From Epiperipatus broadwayi (taxonomy: Eukaryota > Onychophora > Udeonychophora > Euonychophora > Peripatidae), in contig JAQFVV010006636.1 of assembly GCA_028023455.1 (NCBI GenBank), positions 1-64,000 of the forward strand: a DNA stretch of 64,000 nucleotides, read 5' to 3'. Both the position numbers and the translations under genes were made by a program. The notes under the pieces are model-generated. The model had not been told where the DNA came from, made no database searches, and was given only the letters and a program-made list of their open reading frames with translations. Below are positions 24,425 to 35,743 of the stretch, piece by piece. How positions within the stretch are numbered: position 1 is the first letter of the stretch; each line of letters starts with the position of its first letter.

Positions 24425-24463
24425 TCCCAGATCGGTTTTGAGCTATGTCTCTCATCAGTGAGG
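24425..24463 (-). ncRNA. Hammerhead-like motif upstream of the Penelope-like RT
   Basis: Minus strand: CCUCA, CUGAUGA, GAG/CUC helix II, then AAAAC where GAAAC is expected, helix III ACCGAU, cleavage base C, UGGGA partly pairing with CCUCA. One core base (G12) appears lost, so activity is doubtful. The position just 5' of the RT links the ribozyme repeats of this window with Penelope-like elements. Confidence 0.6.
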
Positions 24464-24489
24464 AGCTATGACATCAGATTCAAAAACAG

Positions 24490-25260
24490 TTTATTGTGGA
24501 TTTTAATGGTAAATGATCCTTTAACAATCCAAAGAAATTAAAAAATTTTATATAAAAATAACCAATGGTAATGATTTTCTATGGCAAAAATTTTAATTTG
24601 TTGCAACAATAAAATGTAAATATCATTTATGAAAAACAATAATAAGTGGATTCCCATTTTCTTTTGAAAAAAAGTATGTTAAATAATTTTTTTTATTTTT
24701 AAAAAAAAAAAAAAATTAAATACTTTAAAAAAAATTGAACAGAAAATTTAAGAAGAGAAATAATTAAGGAATATTTTTTTAGTAATCATATTAATAATCT
24801 CTGTGTTAATATAAAGTATACTAAATATACTACAACTGCTGTGTCTGTGTGTGTGAAATTTCTATTTTAAACAATTCGTGATTAATATTTTGTATAAGAA
24901 TGAAATTACTATTTTGTTCAATAATGAGTCATTAAAGTAAATAATATATGTGCTCAAAAAAATTGAGTGTACATGGTCATACATTTTTAAATATATTTGC
25001 TGCTGTATGTTATGTTATCAATATTTTTTTAATTATCTATCAGAGTAATATTTGGATTTTGTTTTTGTTTTCCTGCCCTATCACTTTTCAAAAAACTTTT
25101 CATTTTATTTTTTAATAAATAAATATTTTTTTAATATTATGTTTATTAATAAAAGCACTTGAATAAATTGATGATTTTATTATTAGAAAAATAAGTAAAA
25201 GTTAGAAAAGTAGATCCTATTTTAGTTATTGTACATGTTTCTAAAAGAAAATATGCTTAT
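24490..25260. other. No recognisable feature
   Basis: AT-rich sequence with A and T homopolymers and no coding or repeat signal I can name. Confidence 0.5.
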
Positions 25261-25267
25261 GTGTTTA

Positions 25268-25715
25268 AAAAAAAGATTTTTAATAAATGTGTTTTGCCAG
25301 TTCTTACATATGGATCTGATATTTGGTCACCTAATAAAAGAACAATACAGAGACATCGGATCACTCAAAAAAGTATAGAGAGATGCATGGTAAGAGTAAA
25401 AGAAGAAACTGCAAATGCAATATAGGTAAGAGAACAAGCAAGCATTACTTACATCAATGAAAGAATTAAGTCTGAAGTGGAGTTGGGCTGGACATATTGA
25501 AGAGATGATAATAGATTGACAATTGAAATCTTAAACAGGATTCCAAAAGATTGTAAAAGATCCATAAAGAGACCACACATGAGAGATGGATGGATGAAAT
25601 AAAAAAGTATGCAAGGGAGATATGGAAAAGAGAGGCTAGAGATCAAAAAAGATGGATTGAACTTGGAGGGATCTTTATTCTGCAGTGGATTGATAAGGGC
25701 TGACAATAATGATGG
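25268..25715 (+). pseudogene. RTE 3' fragment (RT tail)
   Basis: Plus strand encodes CVLPVLTYGSD, RTIQRHRI, the SWAGHI-like block and RWMDEI-like text, matching the C-terminal tail of the RTE at 12839-16115. It is 5'-truncated, as expected for incomplete target-primed reverse transcription, and broken by stops. It ends near GATAATGATGGCATATG. Confidence 0.8.
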
Positions 25716-25719
25716 CATA

Positions 25720-26275
25720 TGTTTAATTTTATTTGCATTTTATTATTGTGTATAATCAATGTTAATTTTTAATAATATAATAAATAAAATATTTTTTCTG
25801 ATTTGTTTAGGCTAAAATAAAAATTCTTATTTTCCTCAAAAATATTAAATGAAAATTAGTTAAGTAAACTATGTTTAAATAATAAACACTTAAATTTATT
25901 TTGGTGACAATTTATGTTATGTTATCATCGCAGCTGCCTTGCAAGCAAGTATTTGATTGCAGACAGTTGTAGGTTAGCCTCCTGGATGATGCTATGACAT
26001 ATGAAAAAAAAAAAAAGTTTAAATAATTTTCTAGGCTTCCATATTTTAGATAATGGCATATCATCTTATTTTTTATGAAAATGCAGTCTAATTGATTAAA
26101 TATCAGATTGATCAAAATAATGTATTGATATTTATTTGTAGATGTAATCTCATGAAAGATTAAATCCTTTTGCTGATTTGAATTTAATGTTGGTAATTTT
26201 GAGTATCGGAATGTATTCCGTATTTTATTTAATGGTTACATTTTTCAATTTATTTTTAATGCATTATATGATCAA
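25720..26275. other. No recognisable feature
   Basis: AT-rich intron sequence without motif or repeat match in the window. Confidence 0.5.
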
Positions 26276-26280
26276 AGCTT

Positions 26281-27180
26281 ATCTATAAGGAGACTCTTTG
26301 ATACCTCTTGGAGGCCTTAAAGGAATTGAGCAGAAAAAATTCCTAATGTCCACTTCATATGTTCTTGTTATTGCAGCTGTTATTATTATGTGATTATTCA
26401 TACAGTATATGAACATGGATGGGCTGTAGCATGATGAGTTTATTGGCTTTTTAGCTCTGACTTTAAGATCAAAAAACATGATGGTTTTTCCTCTCAGTTG
26501 TCTGATAAGGCAAAATGAATGTATGTGTAAATGATAAATATTTTTCCAATAGATATATATACAATCATGATCAGGCAAAAATAAATCATGGCCCTTATTC
26601 CCAGGAGTCTGTAATGTCACCAACCAGGGCAGCGGTTGATGGCCAAAGGCAGAGGGTGCTAAGAATCCCATGATTGTGGACTCAGGCTGCCATTTGATGA
26701 TGACTTTTTATTTAGATACTTACAACTGCAGATCACTTTCAAGTGAAGGAAGGTTGCAAGAACTTATATTGAATGGGACAGTATTGGAATTTATGAAGAT
26801 AGAAAAAAAGGTGAAGGGACAATTGATTTAAAAAGTGGACATATACTCTATTATAAAGGCACAAATATTGGAAATACAAGAGGAGTAGGATTCATTATAA
26901 TAAAAAGTGGAAGAACAATATTGTGAGATTGATGGTGTTCTGGACAGAGTAGCAAGATTACTTATACAACTTAATAATAGGTACCAAATGCAGGTAATTT
27001 AGGTTTATACCCCAACAAGTTCTCATAGTGATGAAGTAGTAGATTTTTATATGGATGTACAAAAGGCTTTTGCTAGAATTGGTAAACAAATGAGAGATGA
27101 AAGTGATGTAGGTAATTTTGGTTATGATAATAGAAATGTGAGAGGACATGTTGTTGTTGATGAGGAGGATATTATTTTTT
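26281..27180 (+). pseudogene. RTE 5' fragment (leader plus endonuclease)
   Basis: Same 5' leader as 16115-15796 (GATACCTCTTGGAGGCCTTA near its start), then endonuclease coding text (KSGHILYYKGT, YAPTSSHSD, GNFGYDNR). About 50 bp are missing where the family has the GDFN block (near 27073), and frameshifts abound. The minus-strand open frame across it (26279-26671) is a shadow. Confidence 0.8.
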
Positions 27181-27184
27181 AAAG

Positions 27185-28880
27185 TTTTTGGTAATCATTT
27201 TTACACTATGATTGCAGGCTTTTGTTTTGTTTAAAAAAATAGAAGATTTATTGATTCAATACAAAATAAAAAATTATTAAATAAATTTTTAAAGCACATT
27301 AGTAATGTACATGCAGAATAAAAATTGTTTTAATTTTGCCTTTCTTTTACTGAAAGTATTTGCAATGAAAATCGATATATCCATTACAGTATTATAAAAA
27401 TACTGTAGCAAATTAGGTAAATAAATTATATATTCAATTTATTTTTAACTTTTAAATTATTTGTATTTTTTGGCAGGTTAGATTAAATTTTACAACTCTT
27501 TACTTGATCAAATATTTGCTAGAAATTTATGTTTACAAATGAAAATTGTTCTTAAAAATTATTTCATCTTTGCAAATATTACTCTGAAATATGTAGTAAA
27601 ATTTATTAAAAAAAAAAAAAAAATTTTATTTGAATAGTTATAATGCTTCTGATAAAAATATTAAACTAAAAACATCAGAACTGTTTAAATTTAGTTTGTA
27701 AAATTCAAACAAATTATCATTCAGTTTACTTAAAGCTCATAAAATTCTATATAAGATTTAAAATTCTATTTACAATTTTAAAAAATGATAAAAATAACTT
27801 TGCTATAGTCAACATGAAAACATTCTCATTGTCCAATTACTACTTGCATCATTAGGTCATTGATTTACGTTTGCTTATTTTTTCTAAATGTAAATATTTT
27901 CAAATAAAATCTGAATCTAATCTTATTATTCTTCTAAAAAAATTATATAAATATTTTGTAAAAAATAATCATAAATATATAAATAAACTATAGAAAATAT
28001 ATTAATATTTAAATTTTAAAATTTAATAGAAGAATGGATAGATCCAAAACATTTAAAATGCTTTCATGCAAAACAGAGACTAAAAACTCATAATCTGCAG
28101 TATTATAAACCCAGCTGTCTGGTCATTTTTAAAAATCTTTATATCTGGAAAAAATTTTTCAAAAAATAATAAATGAATATTATTTTACTTTCACTTCTTA
28201 CCATTAAATAAGCTCAAAACTGACAAAAAAATATTGCATTTTAAGGTAACTACAAGAGAAATTGATTTAAAGCTAACTAATAACACCACCACATTCCCTG
28301 GTTTTCCTAAGTGAGGGACAACTATACGTTATGAATTTTATTACTGACTATACATTATCAACATCTTTATAGCAGAAATAGTTGGTTATATAGCACTTTT
28401 TTGTTTAAATATCTCCATTTATTTTATGAGGATGAAATTTCTTTTATGATATCAGCTTTTATGGATGTCAGTGTAAATACAAAATGACCACCAGGTGGCT
28501 CATTTTAAAAAGATGGTGAAATGATGTTTTTAAAATTACTATTAGGTTTGAGTTTATTAACTTATAGAATATAAATTATTAATAAATTATTATGATGAAT
28601 CATCATATAAAAAGTACTTATAAATAGAGATATGTCTTTTAGTCAAACATTTTAAATATTATAAAAGATATTTAAATAAAATATATAATTATAAAGTTTT
28701 CTATACATATTAATTGAGATATTAATGATCTTTATTAAAAAAATTATCCATGTAGTAATGAGATATATATTTGTAATGTTTATGGTAATATATCAAACAA
28801 TCAACTTTAAATGCTACTTCTTATTAATCTTAATACAAATTTGCACAATCAACTTTATAAAATTATACACAAAAAATTCT
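27185..28880. other. Intron sequence, nothing recognised
   Basis: AT-rich with homopolymers. A palindromic CCACCAGGTGGC at about 28489 stands out by GC content but has no supporting context. Confidence 0.5.
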
Positions 28881-28883
28881 TAC

Positions 28884-29052
28884 TGGTGAGAGTCAACATT
28901 TCCTTGCATCAAATTTTTTTATTATCTCCTTCATGCCATTAAATCTAGATCAGCGTTAACTTCCAGCAAATATAAATGGTGTTTCATACATCAATCCAAC
29001 TTCACCACACTTAAGAAGCTTTTAAAGAAGCCGGTCCAGTTTGGATAAATAC
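28884..29052 (-). CDS. Transglutaminase exon 6, frameshifted by six +1 insertions
   Basis: Acceptor TTAG before 29052 and donor GTAAGA after 28884, in phase with exons 5 and 7. The three frames together spell the family segment after the active site: GPASLKA, KCGEVGLMYETPFIFA, EVNADLDL, WHEGDN, NVDSH. To read it through, six single extra bases must be ignored: in the AAA of CCAAACTGG, TT of GCTTCTT, GG of GCTGGAAG, AA of TTTAATGG, the run of seven A, and AAA of GGAAATG. All are insertions next to the same base, and no deletion is needed. The other six exons have none. Real decay would give mixed lesions, so a base-calling or gap-fill error is the likelier cause. As written, the exon could not be translated. 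Confidence 0.8.
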
Positions 29053-29208
29053 CTAACATAACATGAATGTCAAATTATATATATATATATATTATTTTAA
29101 ATACAAATATATTGTCTATACTGAACTTAATGTAGTTTAGAAGGAATTTGAACTCCAGACATTCAAGCTCATGGATACATCTGACAACATACATGTTAAA
29201 ATGATAAA

Positions 29209-29268
29209 TGATTTCCAATATATATATATTTCATGCTCAGACAGCACTCATCGATTGGTCCTATCATT
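29209..29268 (-). ncRNA. Degenerate hammerhead (group 2)
   Basis: Minus strand has GATGAG, a good helix II and GAAA, but the first core bases are TC instead of CT. Probably inactive. Confidence 0.5.
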
Positions 29269-29721
29269 ATCTTTCACATACATATATATCAGTGCTCAAT
29301 TTATATGTAGTTGGGGAATTTTTTATATATTTTAATGAACAGGCTTCTCAATCTTCTACATCCTCCAACTGTTGGACCATTCATATCATTGAAAATCTGA
29401 TGATGGAATACTCAAAGGTTCTTGTTGGATGGCAATATTATTGTTATACCCATGTTGAATTTAAGCTCATTCAATTACCCCTCATGTATAGGACCTTGAT
29501 AACCTATATTCTGAGCATTTCTTTTCTGTGTATTTAAATGGATATATTATGGCCCCATATATAAGGAGTCAGTGTGAGTTAGTGTTCCATCATCATATTT
29601 TCAATTATATGGATGATGAAAAGTTGGAAGGTGGGGAAGATTGAAGCCTGTCTATTAAAGTATGAAGATTTTCCATGCTTAATATAAACTGAACATTGAT
29701 TATATATATATGGGAGATGAT

Positions 29722-29779
29722 GATCTGACCCAACTGATGAGTGCTGGTCATTAGCATGAAATACCATATATTAGAGATC
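29722..29779 (+). ncRNA. Hammerhead ribozyme (group 2), core intact
   Basis: GATC ... CCAA, CTGATGA, helix II GTGCT/AGCAT, GAAA, short AT-rich helix III, TTAG ... GATC. Outer GATC/GATC and inner CAA/TT(A)G strands form helix I with an internal loop, the type I arrangement. Confidence 0.7.
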
Positions 29780-29869
29780 CATTTATCTTTTTCACATGTC
29801 TATGTTGTCACGTATATTAAGTTTATAAATTTGAGTGAATATATATATATATTTCAATGTGACCATTCA

Positions 29870-30360
29870 AATATTTTTTATATGAATTAATCCCATAAAA
29901 TTATATTGATGGAAGCAACAAACAATGTACTCCTTTTATGTATTAAGCATTTGACTTTAGGAAATAGAATTATTATTATCATTATTATGATAAAATATAT
30001 TAAAAATTTAAATATTATGAGTGGAATTTTTCAACCGTATTAGTGATATAAATATTGCTACTAAAAATATCTGATGACCATTTATGATATTATGAATTGA
30101 ATATACCAAACATTATTCAAACGAAATGAAGATTTCCTACCACAAGTTTAATGCAGAACTGATGCTTATTATAAAGAAAAGAACATCATTATATAAAAAA
30201 AATATTAAAACAACAAACATAATATATTATAATAATGTAATAAATCTAGGAAAATTATAAAAAGAAAAACATACACAATTATAAAATTTTTATCAAAAGT
30301 TGAAATGGTTAATTTTACATCTTAGCCTAAACCTTTGGGATTTTATTAAACATATTAATA
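29870..30360. other. No recognisable feature
   Basis: AT-rich intron sequence. Confidence 0.5.
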
Positions 30361-30365
30361 ATATT

Positions 30366-30560
30366 TACTGAGGCTATAACCTCGATCATATGCGTATAAA
30401 ATGCGATAGTAGGGACCTCTACAGGTTCCCCTCTTTTCTTCCATAGCGTAAGCTTGTGGTTAAAACACCTGTAGAGGTCCCCCCTATCGCATTTTTATAC
30501 GCATATGATCCAGGTTGCTAGCCTCAGTAAATATTACTTACGTAATCAATGTGCGTTTAA
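30366..30560. repeat. Foldback element (palindromic repeat)
   Basis: The left arm (TTTACTGAGGCTATAACCTC, GATCATATGCGTATAAAATGC, GACCTCTACAGGT) is repeated inverted up to CCTCAGTAAA at about 30530. The RNA would form a near-complete hairpin. It shares GGGACCTCTA and the flank GTAATCAATGTGCGTTTAATA with the tandem repeat at 46926-47705, so it looks like an inverted junction of that family. Confidence 0.75.
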
Positions 30561-31345
30561 TAAATTTATAATTAAACATATTAATGTTAACTATAGAAAA
30601 ACATAGCCTTGGCATCTATTTACAGTGATATAACTTTAAAGAAATTCTCGGACAACATTTTGAAACATATTGCAATGAGTGAAACAGAAATAATTAGAAT
30701 AATTAAAAGTAACCAGAACTGTATCTATTTACAAAAAAAGTTTAAAAGATGATCGTATAAACTAACAGAGCAATATCATTTTTTACCAACTTTTTTTAAA
30801 AAATTGAAAATTGTTTTTATTCCAAAAATAAAAACTGATATTAATAAAAAAAAAAACTATTTGTGTAAAAAAGATATGAAGTGATCATTAACTAATAATC
30901 TTGTAACAATTCAGATCATATAGTATACTATTTGAATCTTGGGAAAATAATTAATATCGGATATGTGGGCTTGTTATCTGAATTTGAATTATTTGTCATA
31001 ACTTATTCATAATCAAACTGACAAAATTGAAATACCATATAAAAGTAATTAATTATGTAGACTTTGAAATAAAAGATCTTAAGTTTTATATTCATCTCAA
31101 TAGTGAATCTAATGAACTGATTCTCAGCAGTTAAAAATGTACCTCAAGGGAGGAAAAGAAAGCTTTTGATGTACCGTTACTTATTTAATATTTGTAAGCA
31201 GATATTAATGTGAAGATATAAAACATCCATAATATTTTATCATGCATTTATGACAATAAAATATTTTTAAGATAATAAATAATCTATATAATATTAATAC
31301 CATCTATATTCGTTATTACTTTTTACAATGCTTTTCTCTGACCCA
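30561..31345. other. No recognisable feature
   Basis: AT-rich sequence with no coding or repeat match that I can support. Confidence 0.45.
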
Positions 31346-31391
31346 CTATTGACTGTTTCGATTGCCTCAGCAATCTTCTTCAGAACTTCCA
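31346..31391 (-). ncRNA. Candidate hammerhead (group 4)
   Basis: Minus strand: AAGUU, CUGAAGA, A, helix II GAUUGC/GCAAUC (6 perfect bp), GAAAC, tiny helix III ACAGU, cleavage base C, AAU. Core and helix II fit well, but helix I is only about 3 bp and no repeat unit boundary is visible. Confidence 0.5.
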
Positions 31392-31724
31392 CTTCTACTT
31401 CCAAATCTTCACTGCAGTAATAAAGAACATAAATGGTATTAATACTATATGCATTTGGCAATGCAATAAGAAAGATAAAGTTATAATAAGTAATATATTT
31501 GATATGATTACATTACAGGATGATTTAAATATTTTTGAAAAGTGGTGTATTATAAATAGCTGATAATAAAGGTTGAAAACGGTTGTGTTTGTATTCCTTA
31601 TACCAGAAATTCTACTTTCAGCTTAGTAATAATTTCTATCGGGTATAATACAAGGAAGCACAAAAATATTATAAAATCATAGAGAGAATATTCAGAAATA
31701 GTAAAACTTCATAGAAATGAAAAA

Positions 31725-31915
31725 TGTTTTTGTTTAAAACTCTAGTATTGCCTTGTGATGCACTATGGATCAGAAATGTGGAACAGAAAATAATGGAACA
31801 ATGGTGGATGTGTTTCAAAAAATGTTTAAAACTCTAGTATTGCCTGTGATGCACTATGGATCAGAAATGTGGAACAGAAATAATGGAATAATGTGGTGGA
31901 TGTGTTTCCAAAAAT
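31725..31915. repeat. Imperfect 88-bp tandem duplication
   Basis: The block around CTCTAGTATTGCCT..GATGCACTATGG appears twice in a row. The copies differ mainly by single-base homopolymer length (CCTTG/CCTG, GAAAATAA/GAAATAA) and a few small indels. Confidence 0.8.
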
Positions 31916-32529
31916 ATATGACAATTTCATTTAAAATATAAATGCTGATTTAAATAAGTAATATTTTTCATTTGTAAAACAAAGATAATTCAAAGACCCA
32001 ACAATGTCCAGTTCATGTATAATCTAAGCTATATATTTTTTACTTATTTAAATACTCAAATATGCATATGCTTAAATATACAAAAGAAGTTGATTAATCA
32101 AATTATACATAAGAAGTTAAAATAACTTCAATACATAGTCTCTTCTTATTAACACATAGAAAGAAAGCCACAATCATTCTTTCCACAGTGTACAATTTTT
32201 CTTGTCACCTCCAGACTTCTCTCAGGTAGCTCAATATATACTAACATCAGTTTGTATGTCATGAATCTGTAAGATGATTTATAAAATTCAAATTACAAAA
32301 GAAATCAAATCACTGTCACAATGACCCCCAATTTAATAAAGCTTCTATTACCCAAATTGTTATATCTTGAGCTCTTGCCAATAAGCTCTTAACAAGTTTA
32401 TTTGTGAGCTTTTATTTGCGAGCTCTATATATAAAAATTCAAATTAGAATATATGATTTTATTTATGTTTATCTGTAATATTCCTATACAGACTCCTTTC
32501 GTTTGTATTTGTAATAAATTAGCAAAAAT

Positions 32530-32638
32530 TTTTTTTTTTTTTTTCATGTGTCAAAGCATCGCCCAGGAAACGATCCCGCAAACCCGGGACAACTGCTTGT
32601 AAGGTGGCTGTGCTGACCACTCGACCACCATTGCTTGT
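32530..32638 (-). mobile_element. tRNA-derived SINE with 15-bp target duplication
   Basis: Minus strand: TGGTCGAGTGGTCAGCAC resembles a pol III A box, GGTTTGCGGGATC lies where a B box is expected, then GATGCTTTGACACATG and an oligo-A tail. TAAATTAGCAAAAAT flanks it at 32515-32529 and 32639-32653, a perfect 15-bp target duplication. Two more copies lie at 41867 and 42860. Confidence 0.85.
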
Positions 32639-32653
32639 TAAATTAGCAAAAAT

Positions 32654-33263
32654 GTTTTAGCGTCCGCAACTTAAATGGTTTTATTATTTACTTTTCGATA
32701 CAGCTGAGTGATTTAATTGAGCGCGCTTTCAGTTTGGTACAACAGGAAGCGCGTCCAACTGCATCGAAAATGTAATAAAACGCGTTTTTCCCCAGTTGAG
32801 GCGTTTAAATGTTTTACTAATTTATTCTGTTTATCCTTATTAAGTATATAAATATTTAACATTTAAAAAGATTATGTAATAATTAATTGCGCGAAAAAGC
32901 ATCCAACCAAGGATTAAAAGAGGGGGCATAAATAGCACGATCATTTTTGGTGATATATCAAAGTTGGTAAAGGATTTTCTCTACCAACGTTAAACCTCAC
33001 CTTCATTTACCAGATATTTATTGTTGCTTTTTAAAGTTAGCAGGAATCGGATTATTGAATTTTTTTTTAAATATCCTTAATCAACTTTGGTGTCCAGATT
33101 ATCCGCAAGTACCTATTAAACTAATAAGATTACAAGTTTTACAAGTTTAGCATTATGCCTTTGGTTTATTGAATACTAATATTAATTAATGCTTAAAATG
33201 AATATTTGTAATTCTTTTCAGTTTTGCTTTTGATTAATTTATTATAACATTTAAGATTTGATA
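32654..33263. other. No recognisable feature
   Basis: Somewhat GC-richer patch at 32700-32800, otherwise AT-rich. No gene or repeat identified. Confidence 0.45.
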
Positions 33264-33327
33264 AACACCTCCATACTTCTCCATTCTTTTTAAATACACA
33301 TAAATAAAGATATAATAAAAGATAAAT

Positions 33328-33385
33328 GACCCCCAAGATGCATTTACAAGTGGTGAACTAGCACTCATCAGTTTGGTTCTAGGTC
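33328..33385 (-). ncRNA. Degenerate hammerhead (group 1)
   Basis: CTGATGAG and both helix I strands (GACC/GGTC, CCAA/TTGG) are kept on the minus strand, but helix II is imperfect and GAAA reads GTAAA. Probably inactive. Confidence 0.6.
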
Positions 33386-33593
33386 ACCATCCTTCTCATA
33401 TATCTCTATTATATGCAAGGTATTTATCTAGAGTAAATCTTTACATTTTGATTTACCATTGTCAAACTTCCCCCAATCACAACTTTGACGCCATCCATTT
33501 CAGATAAATACACTAATGATTATTACTAATCATTTTCGAAACTAGAGATTTCGAGCCAGATATAATTTAAACCTCAGTTAAAGATATGTATGT

Positions 33594-33645
33594 GACCTGG
33601 GCCAACTGATGAGTGCTGATTCAGCACGAAGTCCATGTGGGGGTA
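33594..33645 (+). ncRNA. Hammerhead (group 1), one core base changed
   Basis: GACC..CCAA, CTGATGA, helix II GTGCTG/CAGCAC, then GAAG for GAAA. Confidence 0.62.
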
Positions 33646-34005
33646 ATTTGTCTTTTATGTAAATCTTTATTTATATGTATTTAAAAAGAATGGGGAAGTA
33701 TGGAGATATTTATTAAATCTATAAAGAATTACATACGGGACAGAAAAAAGGTGATTTAACTCCGTGTGTAAATTTAAAAAACATCAGATAGTACTAATCT
33801 TTAACTGAGATTTAAAGTTTATATCTGTGCTAGAGATAATCTCTAGTTTAAAAAATGATTAGTAATAATCATTAGTGTATTTATCTGAAATGAATGGCGT
33901 CAAAGTTGTGAGTGGAGAGAGTTTGACAATAGTAAATGAAAATGTAACAATTTCTTCTAGATAAATACTTTGCATATAATAAAGATATATATAGAGATGG
34001 GGAGT

Positions 34006-34059
34006 GACCTGGGCCAACTGATGAGTGCTGGTTCGGCACAAAATGCATCTTGGGAGGCA
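34006..34059 (+). ncRNA. Hammerhead (group 1), one core base changed
   Basis: GACC..CCAA, CTGATGA, helix II GTGCTG/CGGCAC, then AAAA for GAAA, helix III ATGCAT, TTGG. Confidence 0.62.
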
Positions 34060-34689
34060 TTTGTCTTTTATTGTATCTTTACTTATATGAATTTAAAAAG
34101 AATGGGGGAAGTATGGAGGTGTTTATTATATCTATAAAGATTATTGCATTACGGGACAGAGAAAAGTGAATAACCCGTGTGTTTGTAAATTAAAAAAACA
34201 ATCAGATATATTAATTCCTTAACAGAGGTTTAAAGTTTATATCTGTGCTAGAGATAATCTCTAGTTTTGAAAATGATTAGTAATAATCATTAGTGTATAG
34301 ATGGTCTGAAATTGATGGCGTCAAAGTGTGAGTGGAAGGAGTTTGACAATGGTAAAAATGAAAATGTAACAATTCACTCTAGATAAATACTTTGCATATA
34401 ACATTTAAATGCATAATAATAGTAAAAAAAATGCAGCATAATTATTTTACAGTTTAAAATATAATTGATTTTATATTTCATATTTATAAATAATGGATCT
34501 TTGTACATTCAATAAGAATGCTAAATTCAGTTGAGAAAAAGTGTTGTAAGTCACAAAAGAAACCCTTGTTCTGCAAACGCTAATTTGACTATTTTAGTTT
34601 TAAAAGAATTTTATTTAGGGAGAATATTGTTTTTTTAATACATTAACGTCTTACAGTACATTGACTAAACAGGAGTCTATAATGTCACT

Positions 34690-35600
34690 ACTGGGTTGAC
34701 AGTAGATGATTTATGGAGATATTAATCCTGGGTATGGAATATATCCTGTGTTTTATAGATTGTTGTTATCAGCTATCTGGAAATGTATTGGGCTTTGGAA
34801 TTTGGAATAGATTCCATGTTTCTTCAAATAGAAACTTGGAGGAAATGGTCATGTCTTTATACTTGATTTTGTTTAAAAGAAAAATGAATAGACTGTCTGG
34901 GTTCAGTGGAGGAGTTGTAAAGACTATTTTGCATTTTACATTCCAGATAGAGTGGGTGAGAAATACTGGCATTCTTATAATTGGAAACTGTTTACTTTAT
35001 AGAGATTCTTTAGCGAGAGGATTCTGTAAATACTAATTTTTGTATTTTGAAAATTAAATGTTTGATACTTCCAAGTCCGGTACATGAGCAAATTATGTGG
35101 TCAAATGTATCATCATGCCTCTTGCAGATTGGGCAGGTAGGGTCAATGTTGTTAGGAAACTCCTGTGGTGGGAGGAACCAGTTGGTATGCATGGCCTCTA
35201 GATTTACTTTTACTAGGTAGTTTAAAAAATTTAGACTCTAAGGCTAAGAACTTGAAAATTGAAGTAATTCTATGATTAGTGATTTCAAAGCATTGGCAAA
35301 AATGAGTTGATTTCAGTGGGGTTGATTCTATGGTGGGCTTCCCGGATGGTGATTTTTGTCTTATATGGATTTTGTAAAGTAGATGAAAATTGATTAAGAA
35401 GCTGGAGAACCTGGTCTAACCAGCATTTTTGAGGAGGAGATCTGTCTGTCGGTTGAACGGTCCCTGATATATTAAAGAAATCGTGTTTTGTAAGAGGTTA
35501 TGAATCAATGTGTGAGATTTTTGAAAGAGATAATTGAGAGGATAGAGTGAAAGGACATCCCGTTAGATTTGCGATGGTATTGCATCTCTGTCATGCTTAT
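34690..35600 (-). pseudogene. LINE 3' fragment (RT C-terminal zinc-ribbon region)
   Basis: Minus strand encodes NWFLPPQEFPNNIDPTCPICKRHDDTFDHIICSC (35010-35192), the CxxC...HxxxxC motif found at the C-terminus of many LINE RT proteins. Further 3' is a WNVKCKIVFTTPPLNP / FLLNKIKYKDMTIS block (34769-34972). Upstream to 35600 there are coding traces with stops. It is not RTE; it resembles the class of the LINE at 50.2-54.7 kb in having this motif. Confidence 0.68.
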
Positions 35601-35743
35601 AGAATTTGACTATTTTATTTCAATGAAATATCAAAATTGACGTTTTTTAAATGAATTTGGTATCTGATCTGTTAGATTCTTGTTAAAGATTAATTAACTT
35701 GAATACATAGTTATGATTATATGATTTAATATAGGAGATTTGA

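Larger units (their letters stand above)
23013..24463 (-). mobile_element. Penelope-like element (RT, GIY-YIG remnant, upstream hammerhead)
   Basis: Order on the minus strand: hammerhead-like block (24463-24425), RT domain (about 24362-23337), GIY-YIG-like endonuclease (23255-23013). This is the known order in EN+ Penelope-like elements, where a ribozyme-bearing pLTR precedes the ORF. Two stops interrupt the RT N-terminus and the endonuclease is out of frame, so the copy is dead. Both ends are truncated or unclear. Confidence 0.82.
29085..29865. repeat. Head-to-head pair of group-2 hammerhead repeats
   Basis: A minus-oriented copy (about 29125-29545) and a plus-oriented copy (about 29550-29865) of the repeat seen in tandem at 35744-36415. 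Shared markers are the CATGTTGAATTTAAGCTCATTC-like block, TGAAGCCTGTCTATTAAAG, and a ribozyme block in each. Confidence 0.72.
33264..34405. repeat. Group-1 hammerhead repeats: inverted copy plus 412-bp tandem
   Basis: A minus-oriented copy (33264-33583) faces two plus-oriented ribozyme starts at 33594 and 34006, exactly 412 bp apart (CTGATGAG at 33606 and 34018). Between them lies the full unit, with TTTAAAAAGAATGGGG, GGGACAGA, TTTATATCTGTGCTAGAG and GATGGCGTCAAAG. The second unit stops after TTTGCATATAAC near 34405, just short of another ribozyme. Confidence 0.82.

Noticed and set aside
26279-26671. 130-residue minus-strand open frame
   Set aside because: Antisense of the RTE 5' leader; the plus strand matches the RTE family.
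28485-28500. CCACCAGGTGGC, CTCF-like core
   Set aside because: A 12-bp palindrome alone, with no conserved flank, is not enough evidence.
31346-31420. Minus-strand frame reading KKIAEAIETVNSG, considered as a missed exon
   Set aside because: No family match, and the sequence is better explained as a hammerhead-like fold.
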